DNA from: Paraphaeosphaeria minitans
Lineage: Eukaryota > Ascomycota > Dothideomycetes > Pleosporales > Didymosphaeriaceae
Length of the DNA stretch: 64,000 bases
Direction: 5' to 3'
Assembly (NCBI GenBank): GCA_015832175.1
Contig: WJXW01000007.1
Span: 1,984,001 to 2,048,000 of the forward strand
The position numbers were made by a program, and so were the translations under genes. The notes beneath the pieces are model-generated. The model did no database searches. It was given only the letters and a program-made list of their open reading frames with translations, and was not told the DNA's origin. Position 1 is the first letter of the stretch; every line of letters begins with the position of its first letter. This document shows positions 1 to 11,559 of the stretch, one piece after another.

Positions 1-956
1 CCTCCCGGATGCCATCCACCTTTTGCAAGGTTTTTAAGGCCACTCATATTGGCGGTTGAAGTCTGCAATTGCGGATGCACGCTGCATGCTTGACAGCGAA
101 CCCCAGGGCCGATGACGCTAGCCAAGCCTACCTACTTATTCAGCATCATTACACAAGACATATCACACAAGTCACCAACATCAGCGACGGACATTCGCGT
201 GCATGACGAACTACGGCCTTCAGCCCGATTTTTCGTTCCATGGAGCCTATTTACATTCCATTTGTCTGCCTCCCCATGTCGGCGTGCCCCAATTGTTCAT
301 ATCCCATTATCATCCATCAAACGTACTCGTCTCACTCATTTACCTACAAGGAGCGCAACGAAGAAAACAAAAGGAAAACGTAGACTCGTCAGCATTACTC
401 CTGCGCTGCAAACTCCCCTCAGAAGGAACGAAATGACAATGGTATTAAATCAATCCCACAGTGTAGGATAGGAAGGATTATCGTATGGTGTTGGGAGGGT
501 TAGATGAGGGGGCCCATGAACGGAAGTATAGGAACACATCATCACTATCTGGTTGCTGCTTCGCAGGTCCCAGCTCAAGAAAGCCACCAAGCAGCTTTCA
601 GGTTGGTGACTAGTGTGGTGGGTAAGGACCGTAGAGAGGATATACCGGTGAGAGTTTATGATGTTGTATCCATGCTGTTTCGCTTAGTCAACGCTCCGGG
701 AATGAGATGCCGCATACAAAATGTGAAAAGCGAAAACCAACAAGTGGCGTATGCAGAAGTAAAACAAATCGATCGATCGAGCCTCGGGTATCCTGGTGCT
801 GCGGAGCGGAAGAGTAACACTTGGGGCCAAAGTGCGTGGGGACAGCTCTGCTGTCAAGATCTGAGTATGTTCTCCCTGCGTTGTCTGGTCTAGACAAACA
901 CATGACATTCCAGTTTTGGGTCAGATGCTGCATTTTTCGGTGTGCGTGTGATAAGG
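1..956. other. Left-edge intergenic region, no supported gene
   Basis: Short open frames occur on both strands, but none shows a recognisable domain, splice-site pattern or signal peptide. The right part is probably the 3' flank of the minus-strand PHD-finger gene that ends at 957. Confidence 0.5.
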
Positions 957-3177
957 TCATCGCCGGTAGCCCGACTTGTGTGTGAGCGGCGAGTCAAAGA
1001 GACCAGGCATCGGTCCCCTCACCCTGCCACCACGGGCTACGGGCGTTTGGCCGGTACAAAAAACGCAAACGTAGACTGGAGGTACGTTGTTGTCGTTAAG
1101 TCCAACGCAAGGCATATGCAACCAGTTTCTGCAACTCTCGCATAAGATCATCGATCGACCATCGTCAGATCCATTGCAGACACACCGTGTCGTGTCGTTA
1201 GATAGACTACTACGATCGGTCGATGGCGTTGTCAATGTCGTGTCAGAGGTATTCGCAGGAGAAACACTGAATGCGTTGCTGAATGGGTCGAACGATGCTG
1301 ACTGTCCATGAGCCATATCAGCCGAAGCTTGAGCCCATCGTTGGTTGTGGGCTTGCAGGGTATTATGGACAGAGCGATGTTTCTGCCGACCCGCGACAGC
1401 CTTCTTCAAGGCACCAAGTGCATTCCCTGGAGAGTCAGAGGACGGCTGGTCGGCGCTTTCTTGGGTGCCGTCGAACGAAGTCGGGAAGTCCATCATGCTG
1501 AATCTCCTGTGCGCGTTGTCGGCAACCCTCCGTACAGATGGGACTGTGTCAAAGGACGCTTTGTCAAAGACTACGGACGATGGCCTCGGTGCTGGCCTTG
1601 GGACTTTGAAAGAATTGGACCGGCTAATTTCACCACTATCATTGCGGGCGTGCTTAGAAGTACGGCGTTGTGGTATGCTGAATGATGTGTTGCGGCTGAG
1701 TGTAACTGCTTGAGGGGTGACCTCGTCTTCTGAGTCGCTGTCATCATCATCATTCCACAAGCCTGGGTATTGCGCCCTCAAATCCAGAGGGTTCTTGCGA
1801 GGTTCCTGCCTATCCTCGTCTTCTTCATCTGCCGGCACGGTTTCTGTCCGAGCCCTGCCGGTTTCATCGATTATCAGGCGGGTCCTAGGTCTACGAACCT
1901 CAGGTATTGCCATGAGTGAGCCACCGCTTGACCGTTTCAGAGGTGACGAACGTCGAGGAATGTTGTAGGTCATGGCTGAGTTGGACGAGCGTGACTCCGT
2001 AGAAGAAGGCCTACTTTTCCGGAAGCCGCTGTCCGTGTTGCTTCGCTGCAGACCGGGTCGTCCCTCGAACGATGTGTTCGAAGAGTTGGTGCTAGTACGG
2101 GAATGCTGACCCTTAACTTTCCTCGCTGCCTCTCTTTCCCGCAGCGATTCCCTCAATTGCGTCTCATATGGTTGTCTGTCCTCCGTTGTTTTATTGGGCA
2201 TTGGCATAGACATGTTGTACGACGAGGCCGGATCTGGGCTCGAGAAGCCAAAGAGCATGCTGGGATTCACGCCAGCTGAAGTTGAGACGAAGGAGCCTGG
2301 TCGTGACCTTGATACATCACCACCGTTGCTTGTGGCGAATGATGACCTTGGACCGGGCGATGATTGCAGTCCTTGGAGGGCCTGAAAGGCTTGAGGGTTC
2401 ATCTGATTGTCAGCCGGGGGGTGGAATGTATGCCAACTCATGTTGCCTTCAATCTTGTGTGGGGTAGGGTCGAACGGGTCCACTGCAAAGGGCATATCTA
2501 TATCCATCTGTGAAGGTCCATTGGGCTGATCCCAGAATAACCGCGAGTGAGCTAGAGCAGGTGCAGAAATTGGACCAGTACTGGAATACTGGACCATGTC
2601 AGGCGAGAATTGAAGGCTGGGATACGCGAGCGGCGTTTGGCTGAACCAGCCGTCACCCGGATGAGCCTGCCCTGATGTGCGTGCAATCACGGTGACTGGC
2701 GTGCAGACATTTCCTGCACTATGTTGCAACCGGCGAGACGTGGCATCCCTCGTGGGAGGCGGTGTCTGCATCTGCGAGGTATCCATACTGAGCGGACGGG
2801 GCCGAGATGACATGTGCTCTCGGGGAACTGCCACGCTATGGTTCAAAGATTGAGGGTCGGGCGACGACGATAGCCTCCGTGACGGGTCAACAGGTGGCAG
2901 CGGGAGATTGGTCACGGCGAAGTGGTTGACATGGAAATCGGGGTCTTCAGGTGTTCGAACCTTCAGACTTTGTGACGTCGACGGCCGCTCTATGGGTGTC
3001 GAGATGGCGAAGGTCGGGGTCTGGGCGGGCGTCTGCTGCCCATTGACTCGGGGTGTCGACCAAGCGTCGAGGAAGTGCGATTGAGGAAACGACTCGGTTC
3101 TAGGCGTCTTCAACGTCGGATCTGGGCCGACGGACTTTGGTGTGGAGGTGGGACTGGGAAGGTGCCAGTCGGAAGAT
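957..3177 (-). CDS. PHD-finger protein, 5' end unresolved
   Basis: A long open frame of about 740 codons encodes a mostly disordered Ser/Pro/Thr-rich protein with one PHD finger near the C-terminus. The zinc ligands follow C4HC3 order: CVC, CESC, then WLHMPC, then YVCVFC. PHD fingers usually read histone H3 tails, so a nuclear chromatin or transcription role is likely by family. Upstream of the finger are an acidic stretch (EDEDR, DDDDSDSEDE) and several SP/TP-rich blocks. The frame stays open to about 3377 but has no ATG there. A plausible acceptor (TTCGTTAG) sits at 3178-3179, just before a natural-looking run (SSDWHLPSPTS). I therefore start the exon at 3177 and infer an upstream exon carrying the start codon that I could not place. 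The specific complex is unknown. Confidence 0.72.
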
Positions 3178-3399
3178 CTAACGAAACAATCAGCCCTTAG
3201 CTTTGAAACGTTTTGGGGTACAATAAGGGAAAGGCGCAGAACGAGGAAGAAACATGATGGCGTAGAAACGTGAAGGAAGTACAAGAACTTGGTGGCGACG
3301 TGAGAGGTCCATGATGTGGTTGTGCTGACAGGGACTCGGAAGGCGCTTGGGGTCGGGAAGGAGTTCCGGAGCGGCAACCGTGCGGTGCTGCCTTCGCTC

Positions 3400-5689
3400 T
3401 GCCTGGACTACACCCTAGCTGGGCGACCCATGAAGCAGAATGAATATCGCAGATAGGCAGAAGAGCCATTCGGGTTGCTGGTGTGTCCGCTCCAAAACGT
3501 GCCTCGCCGGTTCCAGCATCATCCTGTCCCGCAAAGATCGGTGGCCTGGTGGGGGACACGCCGAGCTTGAACCGGGTAGAAGGAAGCTCATACCCATATA
3601 TGTGGTGATCCAGACTCATAGCAAAGCCGGTGATAGAATGTCGGCACCGCAGATGGCATATAGCGTAGTTCTATCGGGGCGGCGTTCGGAGGGGGTGGTG
3701 GGCGTCGAAGGCGGCTGGGACGAGGTGATGGAGGCGCTCTGGCAGAGAAATCGTCTTGTCTTTCGACCTGGAGCAGCGGCAGCGCAGGCAGGGCAGAGCG
3801 GCTGTGGTACAGTCGACGCTGGAGGGCGCTTGAAGAGGCAGGGCTCTGTGCTGTGAGACGTACTGCAGGTACGAAGCCACACGAAGGGGTAGACGGCAGC
3901 AGTCGGCCTTGACGTCTGCAAGCCAGGGCTCTGTAGGGGTCGAGGAGCTCAGGCCGCTTCTTAGGATGAAGGCGGTATGTTTTTCTTCACGGAGCGAGAC
4001 CTGTGGGGCCGGGGAAGTGCGCAAAGAATTACTGAGACCAGAATTATTGAGACTTGCCGATGAGAGGGTGGCCCGGCGACCGCCCGCGCTGTCAGGAATG
4101 CAGATGCAGCTCTCCTGAGGCTAGCGATCGTGCAGAAGCAGATCAGGTACCGCGCCGTAGCGGGCTGGCATGTTCGTGGGGATGCATTGAGGGGAGCTTC
4201 ATTATTGGCAGGGGGATGCTATGAGCCTTGAGGGCATTCACAGCGCCAGCGGAGGAGAGCAGCCTCCGCCGCAGCTCGGCGCAGGACAATCTGTACGATA
4301 GGCTGGGCGGTTAGCGGCGCCCGACGGGTTATGCGCCAGAATCAGATTGGATGACTGCCGGCACAATACATGGAGGCCGCTGGAAGGATGCGCGGTGGGA
4401 GGTAGATGCATCGTGGAAACACGCGGCGGTGTACTAAAAATCACAACTGCTGTCCGCTAGAAGCTCTCGGCCCTTCGCGCTGGAGATGCTCCACCACCCA
4501 CTCCACCAGCCTCTCGAGATCGCGGCGACTGCTCTCCTGAAGCCAACATGGCCAGTCACCCACGGCTCCAAGCAGCAAATGGGCAGCCTATCACGCCTCT
4601 CCAGCTGGCAGCTCTACTATCTGCCCTATGCCCGCTCCCATGTCCGAACGGGCCTGCACCCTGCCACTCTGGAAATACCATGTTGAGTTGCGGCCAATCG
4701 CGATGGATCCATCTCCCAATGTCTAGAATGTCGGGCGAATTGCCGTTCGTGTTGGCCTAGGGCGACCATCTCATCCTCGTCATCGCGTGAGCCTTGGAAA
4801 TAGGGAGAAGTCCACGAAGGAGCCTCGGGGGATTTGGTGGCAGCGGCATGTGTGCTTCTGGCGGTACTGAAGAATCATCTGAGAGACACAAGACTCGCCC
4901 TGGTACCTTCGCGTGGTCTTGCCGTACAGTCTCCGAGGTACAGCATCAATGTGGGGAGCTCCGTTGTTCTTCGGTACGGTGTGTAGGTACTAGGTAGGTA
5001 CCCTAGCATCGCCAAAATTACATGTCACATGCTCGCTTATCCAGGACATTCATCATATGCAAGGTACGAATTCCGCCAGTCTGCAACCACCGCCACCGCC
5101 ACCGCCAATAGCCAATAGCCAATGCGGACCCGCCAGCGTCGTAGCAAGGGAGCTGGACAATGTCGCCATCATCTGGCTATCATCCCACCTTGCCCCTCAT
5201 CATCTCCTATCCCGCGGGTCCAGGACACCCCATACGTTCTCCCATGTGAGGGGCTGACCTAGTGAACTCTAATCCGGAATCGAGCGGCTGAACAACACGG
5301 ACTAGCAAGGTAAAAAGGAAGCTGGACTTCGGTACCAGAAATCAACTCGCAAATTCGCTGCATTGACTTCGGTTGCTATGTTTGACCCAATTTTCTTGCA
5401 TTCGTACGAACAATCCTACCCCCACGCCCCGAAAAAAAAGTAATGGCGTCTGTTATCGCCATCATGCGAAGTGGGCCCGTGACGAGCAACCCCTTTTACA
5501 ACAGCATGTACAGGTATTAACGAATAGAAGTTGTGTTGGTCGCCGACTCCGTACGTTTCGCGCGTTGACATTGCCATTGTATGACAGCATGCTGCTGTGG
5601 ACCAGAAAGTCAACGACCCAATGTGGTCCCGTACCACCCTAAGTTGCGAGTACCGAGTCCAAACCATTGGCGCGGTATGCTCAAACGAC
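3400..5689. other. Intergenic region upstream of the PHD gene
   Basis: This stretch probably contains the unplaced first exon and promoter of the PHD-finger gene at its left end and the 3' flank of the membrane-protein gene at its right end. A GGTAC/TAGGTA-rich patch lies at 4976-5005 and a CCGCCA-type short repeat at about 5087-5108. No domain-bearing gene was seen. Confidence 0.45.
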
Positions 5690-6658
5690 CTATGTGGAAG
5701 CCACGGCATCATCCTCCCGCGGGTCTTCGAATGGGTTCTGCAGCGGCCGGAACGCCTGTCTTTGAGAGGAGTGACGGGAGTATTGTGACGAGACGGACAT
5801 CGACGAGCGTGGTAGTCTAAGGCTACTGGTCCGTGAGGCAAGGCTTCGAGGTTTGTATGGCGGAGGCGGTTCTTCGTGAAGGCTGCTACCATCTGCGAAC
5901 GGATCGCCCAACCCTGTCCGCTCGTTTCGTGTCGACATGACATCGGACGTATCGATTCCAGTCATATAATTTCCGTTGGAACCCGCTGATATTGGACCTA
6001 GAATAACGGGCAGCGGAGAGGTCGGGCGCTGCACATTGTCCTCATGAGAAGTGTACGAAGGTGCTCTTGAGATCGGAACTGCGGGAGCCCTGTATGTATG
6101 CATCGTGGGTTGCTGGAATTTCATCTCCGGCACCACATGGTTCTGTGTTGCCGCTTGTTGTTGCCTCTGCTTCCGTCGCTTCCGCATACAGAAGAAGACA
6201 AAAACCCCGATAATAGTGACGACAATGACAGGGACGGCACCTGCGGCAGCGTACATAGGCCCCTGGTTTGAGTGCTCCTTTCGTTCATTGTCTGCTGTTG
6301 ATCCTCCTTCGATAGTGGGAAACACTGTACTTGAAGGATCTGATGGTGCGGGGAAAGTGGAAGCCATCACGGTAACTGTGTATCCGCCTGTGGAACGCTG
6401 GGGGGTGGTGTTGACTGTGGTTGATGTGACCAATGTGCTCGACGCGAAATGTTGACTGACGAACGGCGGCGGCACACCGAGTGTTGGATTCCAAGCCATC
6501 GAAGACGGCGGGCCGTACTTGGTGTGATCATCGTCGTCAGTGGGTCTGGGAAACAGAGATGAGGTGGTAGTCATTAGAGAGTCGCCGTCAGTCGCCCAGG
6601 AAGGGCGGTCGTCGCCATCTCGCTTTTGAGCATCAAGCCCACCACGCCGGGGTACCAT
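5690..6658 (-). CDS. Single-pass membrane protein with Ser/Thr-rich ectodomain and cytosolic PY motif
   Basis: One exon, 322 aa, starting at an ATG (6658-6656). Residues 1-130 are rich in Ser, Thr and Pro, as in glycosylated ectodomains. A single hydrophobic segment at about residues 134-158 (from MYAAAGAVPVIVV to VFFC) is followed at once by a basic stop-transfer run (MRKRRKQRQQQ). The remaining roughly 160 residues are a disordered cytosolic tail with an EEPPPPYKP element, which matches the PPxY motif bound by WW-domain (Rsp5/Nedd4-type) ubiquitin ligases. There is no clear N-terminal signal peptide, so the orientation is inferred from the basic flank. The architecture resembles fungal wall-sensor-like or mucin-like proteins, but I cannot name a family. 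It stands alone, with the PHD gene more than 2 kb away on the same strand. Confidence 0.7.
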   Translation of the reverse strand: MVPRRGGLDAQKRDGDDRPSWATDGDSLMTTTSSLFPRPTDDDDHTKYGPPSSMAWNPTLGVPPPFVSQHFASSTLVTSTTVNTTPQRSTGGYTVTVMASTFPAPSDPSSTVFPTIEGGSTADNERKEHSNQGPMYAAAGAVPVIVVTIIGVFVFFCMRKRRKQRQQQAATQNHVVPEMKFQQPTMHTYRAPAVPISRAPSYTSHEDNVQRPTSPLPVILGPISAGSNGNYMTGIDTSDVMSTRNERTGLGDPFADGSSLHEEPPPPYKPRSLASRTSSLRLPRSSMSVSSQYSRHSSQRQAFRPLQNPFEDPREDDAVAST

Positions 6659-9462
6659 GGGGATAGTCCGGAAGCGCGCGTGTATGAGCTTAGAGGAGCA
6701 CAGCGTCAGGCGGCAGCTATTGCACTGGGATGGGTCTCAAGAGTGAAGGGCACTATCCTTGAGGACGCGCGTAATTACAGTGCGTCTGGAGAACTTGATA
6801 TCAAAGGTATCAAGACTAAGGTGGTTGGCAGCCCCGTTGTCCTGGTGTTTAGGCCTGGAAAGCGGGGCCGGCCGACGGTCTCCGCGAAGTCGCGAGTTGT
6901 ACTAGCTGCAGTTTCCGAAGCCTGTGGCTATCAATGACGCCAGAGTGCTACAATGCCGTATTCAAATAAAACGATGCTCACGCAGGTCTCGTCGATGTTC
7001 CGTGTGATGCGCGGGTGAAGGAAGAGAGATTTCCCATTGCGACTTGAAGCTGAAGACAGTTGACAGTGGGCCATGGTGACAACAATCCTTTGTCTCGGTA
7101 AGCGGGCCTGTGATGTATTGGCCTGGCGTTCGATGCTAGCACAGCCCCAAGATTGAGGATGGAGCTTGCGGTGCGGAGAGCTCAGCCCCCGTTTGTTTGG
7201 AAACCACGACCTTGGCGCATCCCACGTGTAAGACATTGCTCATTGATCGAAGTTGAAGCGCATCCACATCTGATATTCGAGATACAAAAATACATAATAT
7301 GCGGATTCACGCTTGAAGGAAGCATCATCTCATTTTGTTGCCACTCTAGCTGGGGATGTTACAAGAGACAACCCTGCTGGTCACAGAAACAAACCATCCA
7401 CGTCCCGAACCAATTCGCGTTACTTATCGTACGAGGGTAGGTATTAAGACTAGTAGGAATGGGAACCACCGACAGCCGTATCACTGCAATAATGTCAGCC
7501 ACACCAACATCACAAGAAGTCGCCCTGCTCGAAATCTTACACCACTTCCTGTCCCGCTTCCCGAGTGTACGAAAGAAAGTCGGTTGGATCTGTGCACTAT
7601 CTCCGGTGGCTCAGGGTTCCTTGGGTACACCTACACAAGCTCGTGGTCAAGAAGACCTCCTCAAGCGTTTATGAGCCAAGGAGCCGTGTGATCCGACTTG
7701 AGATCATTACATACACATTTCCATCTTCGATACGCATGCGTTCTTGCCAGTCGATAACCGGTTTTTCTGAATAACTTATCGACATTCGCGCTGCCGGTGC
7801 CAACCTGAAAACATCCATTTCGAGCATCCCCCACATGGAGTTCCAGGGTTCCTTCTCATTGGCCCCGCCGGCTTGAACCAAGCGCCCCTCTCCCCGCGGT
7901 ACACCATCATCATCTCTAGCGGGTTTCAGGATTGCTGTCGCACCCTACCAATCACACGAAAACCCGAATGCATCATGTTCTGGTAGTTCTGGTAGCGCCA
8001 TGTACGGTCGGCGGGTGTTGATACCGACCTACCGTCTGCCATCAACTCTAGAGTCTGTAGCGTGCACATACCTAGTTGATATTTTGAGGGGCTCTGCATG
8101 TCATCATGCTACATGCAATTGACGTGTTTTCATCTTCACGGTCCCACAAGACCAACGTCGCTTCGTGCGAAGATGACTTGATAGTAAGAGATATGAACAG
8201 CATTCATGGACCCATTCTTACTTCGTACGTTTTGCGAACGTCATCTAAGCAGCGGCCTCTCAATTACTTCCGTAGCCAGTAAGAGATGATGCGAGCCCTG
8301 AACGCGGCTTGTCTGTACCAAGGTCTTGCACGACTGGAGTCTCGTCCGATGGACTACAATTTTGAGAATCGTTCTTCTCAACCAGAATGACAATGCTACA
8401 GTCTACCCACTGGATCCTCACTCCATGTTGCGCTCTACCCGGTGCTTAGAACAGACAGTAGAGTGCTGAGCGTCTACTGATAAGTGCGCGCTACATCAGT
8501 GGCTATATATCATTCGGATCACGATCCGTAACAGTAGTATAACTCTTAGGGCCCATATGAGCCGATTGCTACAACCACGACCGTCGTATTCGTGGTGTGG
8601 AAGATGGTGATCCGTCCTCGCCATTGCAGAGGGCATGCTTGGGAACCGCACCATTGCTTGACTGCTTTCGCAGTATTAAGATCCACGAATGTAACACAAG
8701 AGCACGCCCAGCCAGTCTTTACTATTGTTTCTCCATACGACAGTGACAATGACTGCGTAGGAATATGCGTGTTTTTCTTTTCTTCTTTTGCTGCCGCACT
8801 GTCTTGCTGTAAGTTAATTGAGTAGCTTCTCGAGTCACGGGAGGGTAGAATCCCGATTATCCTGTAAGCAATCAGTATATAGTGCGTCTCAAGCATGTGT
8901 TGCAGTATATGAATATATGTGTAACAACCGAGATGAGTAGAGGCGTTGGCACCTTCCGCTGTGCACAGTTCGGCAGCTGCATCCTAAACAAGCTTTGCAG
9001 CTTGAACATCGCACCACGCAAGCGGGAAATTAGCCCGTGGAGCAAAATCTTAAACATTTTAACACCGACATTCGAAGCAGGCTATCTTGTGTTGGGTCGA
9101 GGTTCGAGGGAGTATGGCGGATGAACCAGTTAGCTTCCATCGCTTGTGAATGATCGAACCAAAACCAACAGCAACCGCCGTAATATTGTGTGAAATCAAG
9201 AATAAGTAAATGACACTCTGTCGGTCTGGCTGATGTTGACGCGGCTGAGTTGCTGTGTGGGTCCTGACAAGAAGAGACTCGAGGGAGAAGCCCCACTCGT
9301 ATCGATTGGCGTTTGTCGCTTCAGCCTCTTTACCCCTCATCCGGCCCACTGCTACTTCGAGATTTCTCCCATATATCTAGTAAATCTACCTTTGCTAACA
9401 AACTCCTGGGGATATATACGATGTAGTCACACAATTTTGCATAATCATCAAAACTGTAATCC
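6659..9462. other. Intergenic region, 2.8 kb
   Basis: This is the promoter side of the 5690-6658 gene followed by sequence without recognisable genes. A 71-codon ATG frame at 7459-7674 (+) has no domain, no supporting splice sites and no signal peptide, and I do not call it. Confidence 0.45.
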
Positions 9463-9548
9463 GGGGGGTTGGCGCAATGGTAGCGCGTTGGTTTTCGGTC
9501 CTTCTGAAAGCACACCAAAGGTTGTGGGTTCGAGCCCCATGTCCCTCG
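9463..9548 (+). tRNA. tRNA-Arg (anticodon UCG) with a 14-nt intron
   Basis: A full cloverleaf can be drawn. The acceptor stem pairs GGGGGGT with GTCCCTC (three wobbles). The D-stem GCGC/GCGC encloses AATGGTA. The anticodon stem TTGGT pairs with ACCAA, the variable loop is AGGTT, and the T-stem GTGGG/CCCAT encloses TTCGAGC. The anticodon TCG is at 9495-9497. The stem-loop is interrupted after position 37 by a 14-nt insert (9499-9512), the canonical eukaryotic tRNA intron site. A T7 tract at 9549-9555 is the Pol III terminator. A one-base shift of the anticodon stem would read TTC (Glu), but it breaks a pair and the D-arm spacing, so Arg is preferred. Confidence 0.75.
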
Positions 9549-9555
9549 TTTTTTT
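9549..9555 (+). terminator. Pol III T7 terminator of tRNA-Arg
   Basis: A run of seven T residues directly follows the discriminator base G of the tRNA. Confidence 0.8.
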
Positions 9556-10014
9556 GCTCATTTTGAGGCTGCGTCTTTCCGTTGTCATCATTGTAGCTTT
9601 TTTCTTCTTCTTCTTTTGCAATGCCTGTGGTGTGTGTACTCCACAGGTGAGCGAGCCGTGATGGATCACAAGCGCGATTTTTATGTAGGCTTTGGCTCAA
9701 GCTTCTTTTGTCGTCACACCCACTGTAAGTAAACCGTCTTCGTACTAACAATCCACAGTGCTGTGTTTGCGATGGCCCAAGTGCGAATCCTCCGTTAAGA
9801 AAAGGAAATCGTAAATAAAACCAGGACTGACGCCGTTGTGTTAATTGCGAAGGTGCATCAAGCGGCCACTAAGTCATCGAAAAGGGTTCGCGGTCACAAA
9901 TTTTACTATGGCACAAAGCTGGCTGTTTGCTACTGCAATTTTCATCTGGAAGGGCTTATTTTGTTGCAGGTATTTATGTTCACGCGGAGCGTGCCCTGCA
10001 TAGGGTTTTATATG

Positions 10015-11559
10015 TCAAAATTGATCATGTTGCCGGCTTTTCGTACACTGCAGCGTTGGTACCAACGGAGGCAACAAATCGCTGCAGTCGGGACTAACAG
10101 AAGTCCAAGTGTTCGTTCTATTCAGCTCCAATCTTTTGCTTTGTTCGGACGTATGCTTCTCTTCACTTGGTGAGAGGATACATTCAGTGCTCCCTTGGCC
10201 TGTGCTGTGCGAAATTCTTGTACGGCCACCATCGCGACGACGATCTTCGCTAGTCAATCCGGCGTCTTTGCTATATTGGACAATATTTGCGCTCCTGCTG
10301 TCTGCTCTTTCCTCGTTGGAAGAATTCATACCGATCTCGACCAAGTGCGAATTCCTTGCAAATAGGGTTCTCGAGGAACGCAGCGTCTGGACCTTGGCAT
10401 GGGCGCACTTAATCAGAGGTCTCAGAGTTGCCATGCAGCCAGCCATGATCCCAACTCCTGGCTCGATTGTGGACCAGATAGATATGTTCGTTGCATTCCC
10501 TGTGAGAAGCTAATCAGCATGTCGCAAGATACACGATGTCTCCCCACTTACAGAAAAAGTCTTCGATCTGAGTCAAACCATCAACATATCGGAACCGAAT
10601 TGCAGAGCAGACACAGCCACTGCGAGATCAGAACGCGCAAAAATGATTAGACAGGCATCTTACAGTGTCGCCAGAGAGAGAATGAAACCTATTGAGAACT
10701 TCGATTTACGACTCATGTTGGTATTCCAGAGCAAAGGAATCGGCAGCAACACGAAAACGCAGTCCGTTGAGAAAGCGAAGGCCGCATGCTGGTCTCAATT
10801 GTGGGATACAAAGTCAGTGAAATGGTCGAAATGTGAGGGAATTGAGCAGAAAGGAGAGGTTTTGGTTCGCGCTTATTACCAAAGTCTGAAGATTTCAGAC
10901 ATCAATAACAGCAGAAAACAAAACTTTGTACCCCGGGTTTCGTACATGCGAAAAAGCGATCTAAACCCCTCGGCGTACACAGGTAGCTCAACTGCCGCAT
11001 GACATACTCGTCCAGATCAGGGCCACATCTGAATAGGCAATAGAAGAACGATGCCGAAGCTGAGATACAGCTGATAACGATCGTTGTGTATATGACGACA
11101 AGCTGCCAGCGCTGGACTACGATTCGGGCAAAAAGGATGCCGACTGATATCTTGAGCATCATTACCGTCGCGATGTAGGTCGCTTCGCTGCCAACAGCTC
11201 GCTATTCGGATCAGCGAGGAATTCTACCGTGAGAGGCCGGTTCTACTTTTGTCAAGTCACTCAGCTGAGCGACACTGGTGACGTGGGTTCCACCACCGTG
11301 TGCTTCTATGTAAAAAATGAAAGCACAATACACTGTATATATCATCTGCCATGGTGTAAGCACGGATCTTGGGTGGCTGACGTTGGCATACACCAGCGAA
11401 GATCATCGCTAAATCGTCCCATCCAAAGTTTGGTTTCACAAATACTCGCGTGTAAGCACGCAGAGCGATAAACAGCCATGACAGGGTAATGTGAGCAATG
11501 GTGATGCTTTCGAGTTGCTCGCCACGTCTAGCGAAGCTTTCAGGATCGTGAACTGCCAT
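10015..11559 (-). CDS. Rhodopsin-like / PTH11-type seven-helix membrane protein
   Basis: Six exons give an uninterrupted 401-aa protein: 11392-11559, 11228-11345, 10946-11182, 10664-10793, 10552-10619 and 10015-10499, read on the minus strand. The ATG is at 11559. All junctions are GT-AG and restore the frame, including split codons for Tyr, Leu and Trp. Introns are 44-52 nt except the third (10794-10945, 152 nt). The product starts with MAVHDPESFARRG and contains several hydrophobic helices (for example MMLKISVGILFARIVV, LVVIYTTIVISCIS) and the family-typical phrase ISIWSTIEPGVGIMAGCMATLRPL near the last helix. This matches the fungal rhodopsin domain, related to Magnaporthe PTH11-like proteins. 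The tail after about residue 255 is hydrophilic and Ser-rich. Family knowledge suggests a plasma-membrane sensor role, but the ligand is unknown. The long intron is the weakest part of the model. Confidence 0.78.

Noticed and set aside
7459..7674. 71-codon ATG frame on the plus strand
   Set aside because: No homology pattern, signal peptide or intron support, and its length is within chance for this composition.
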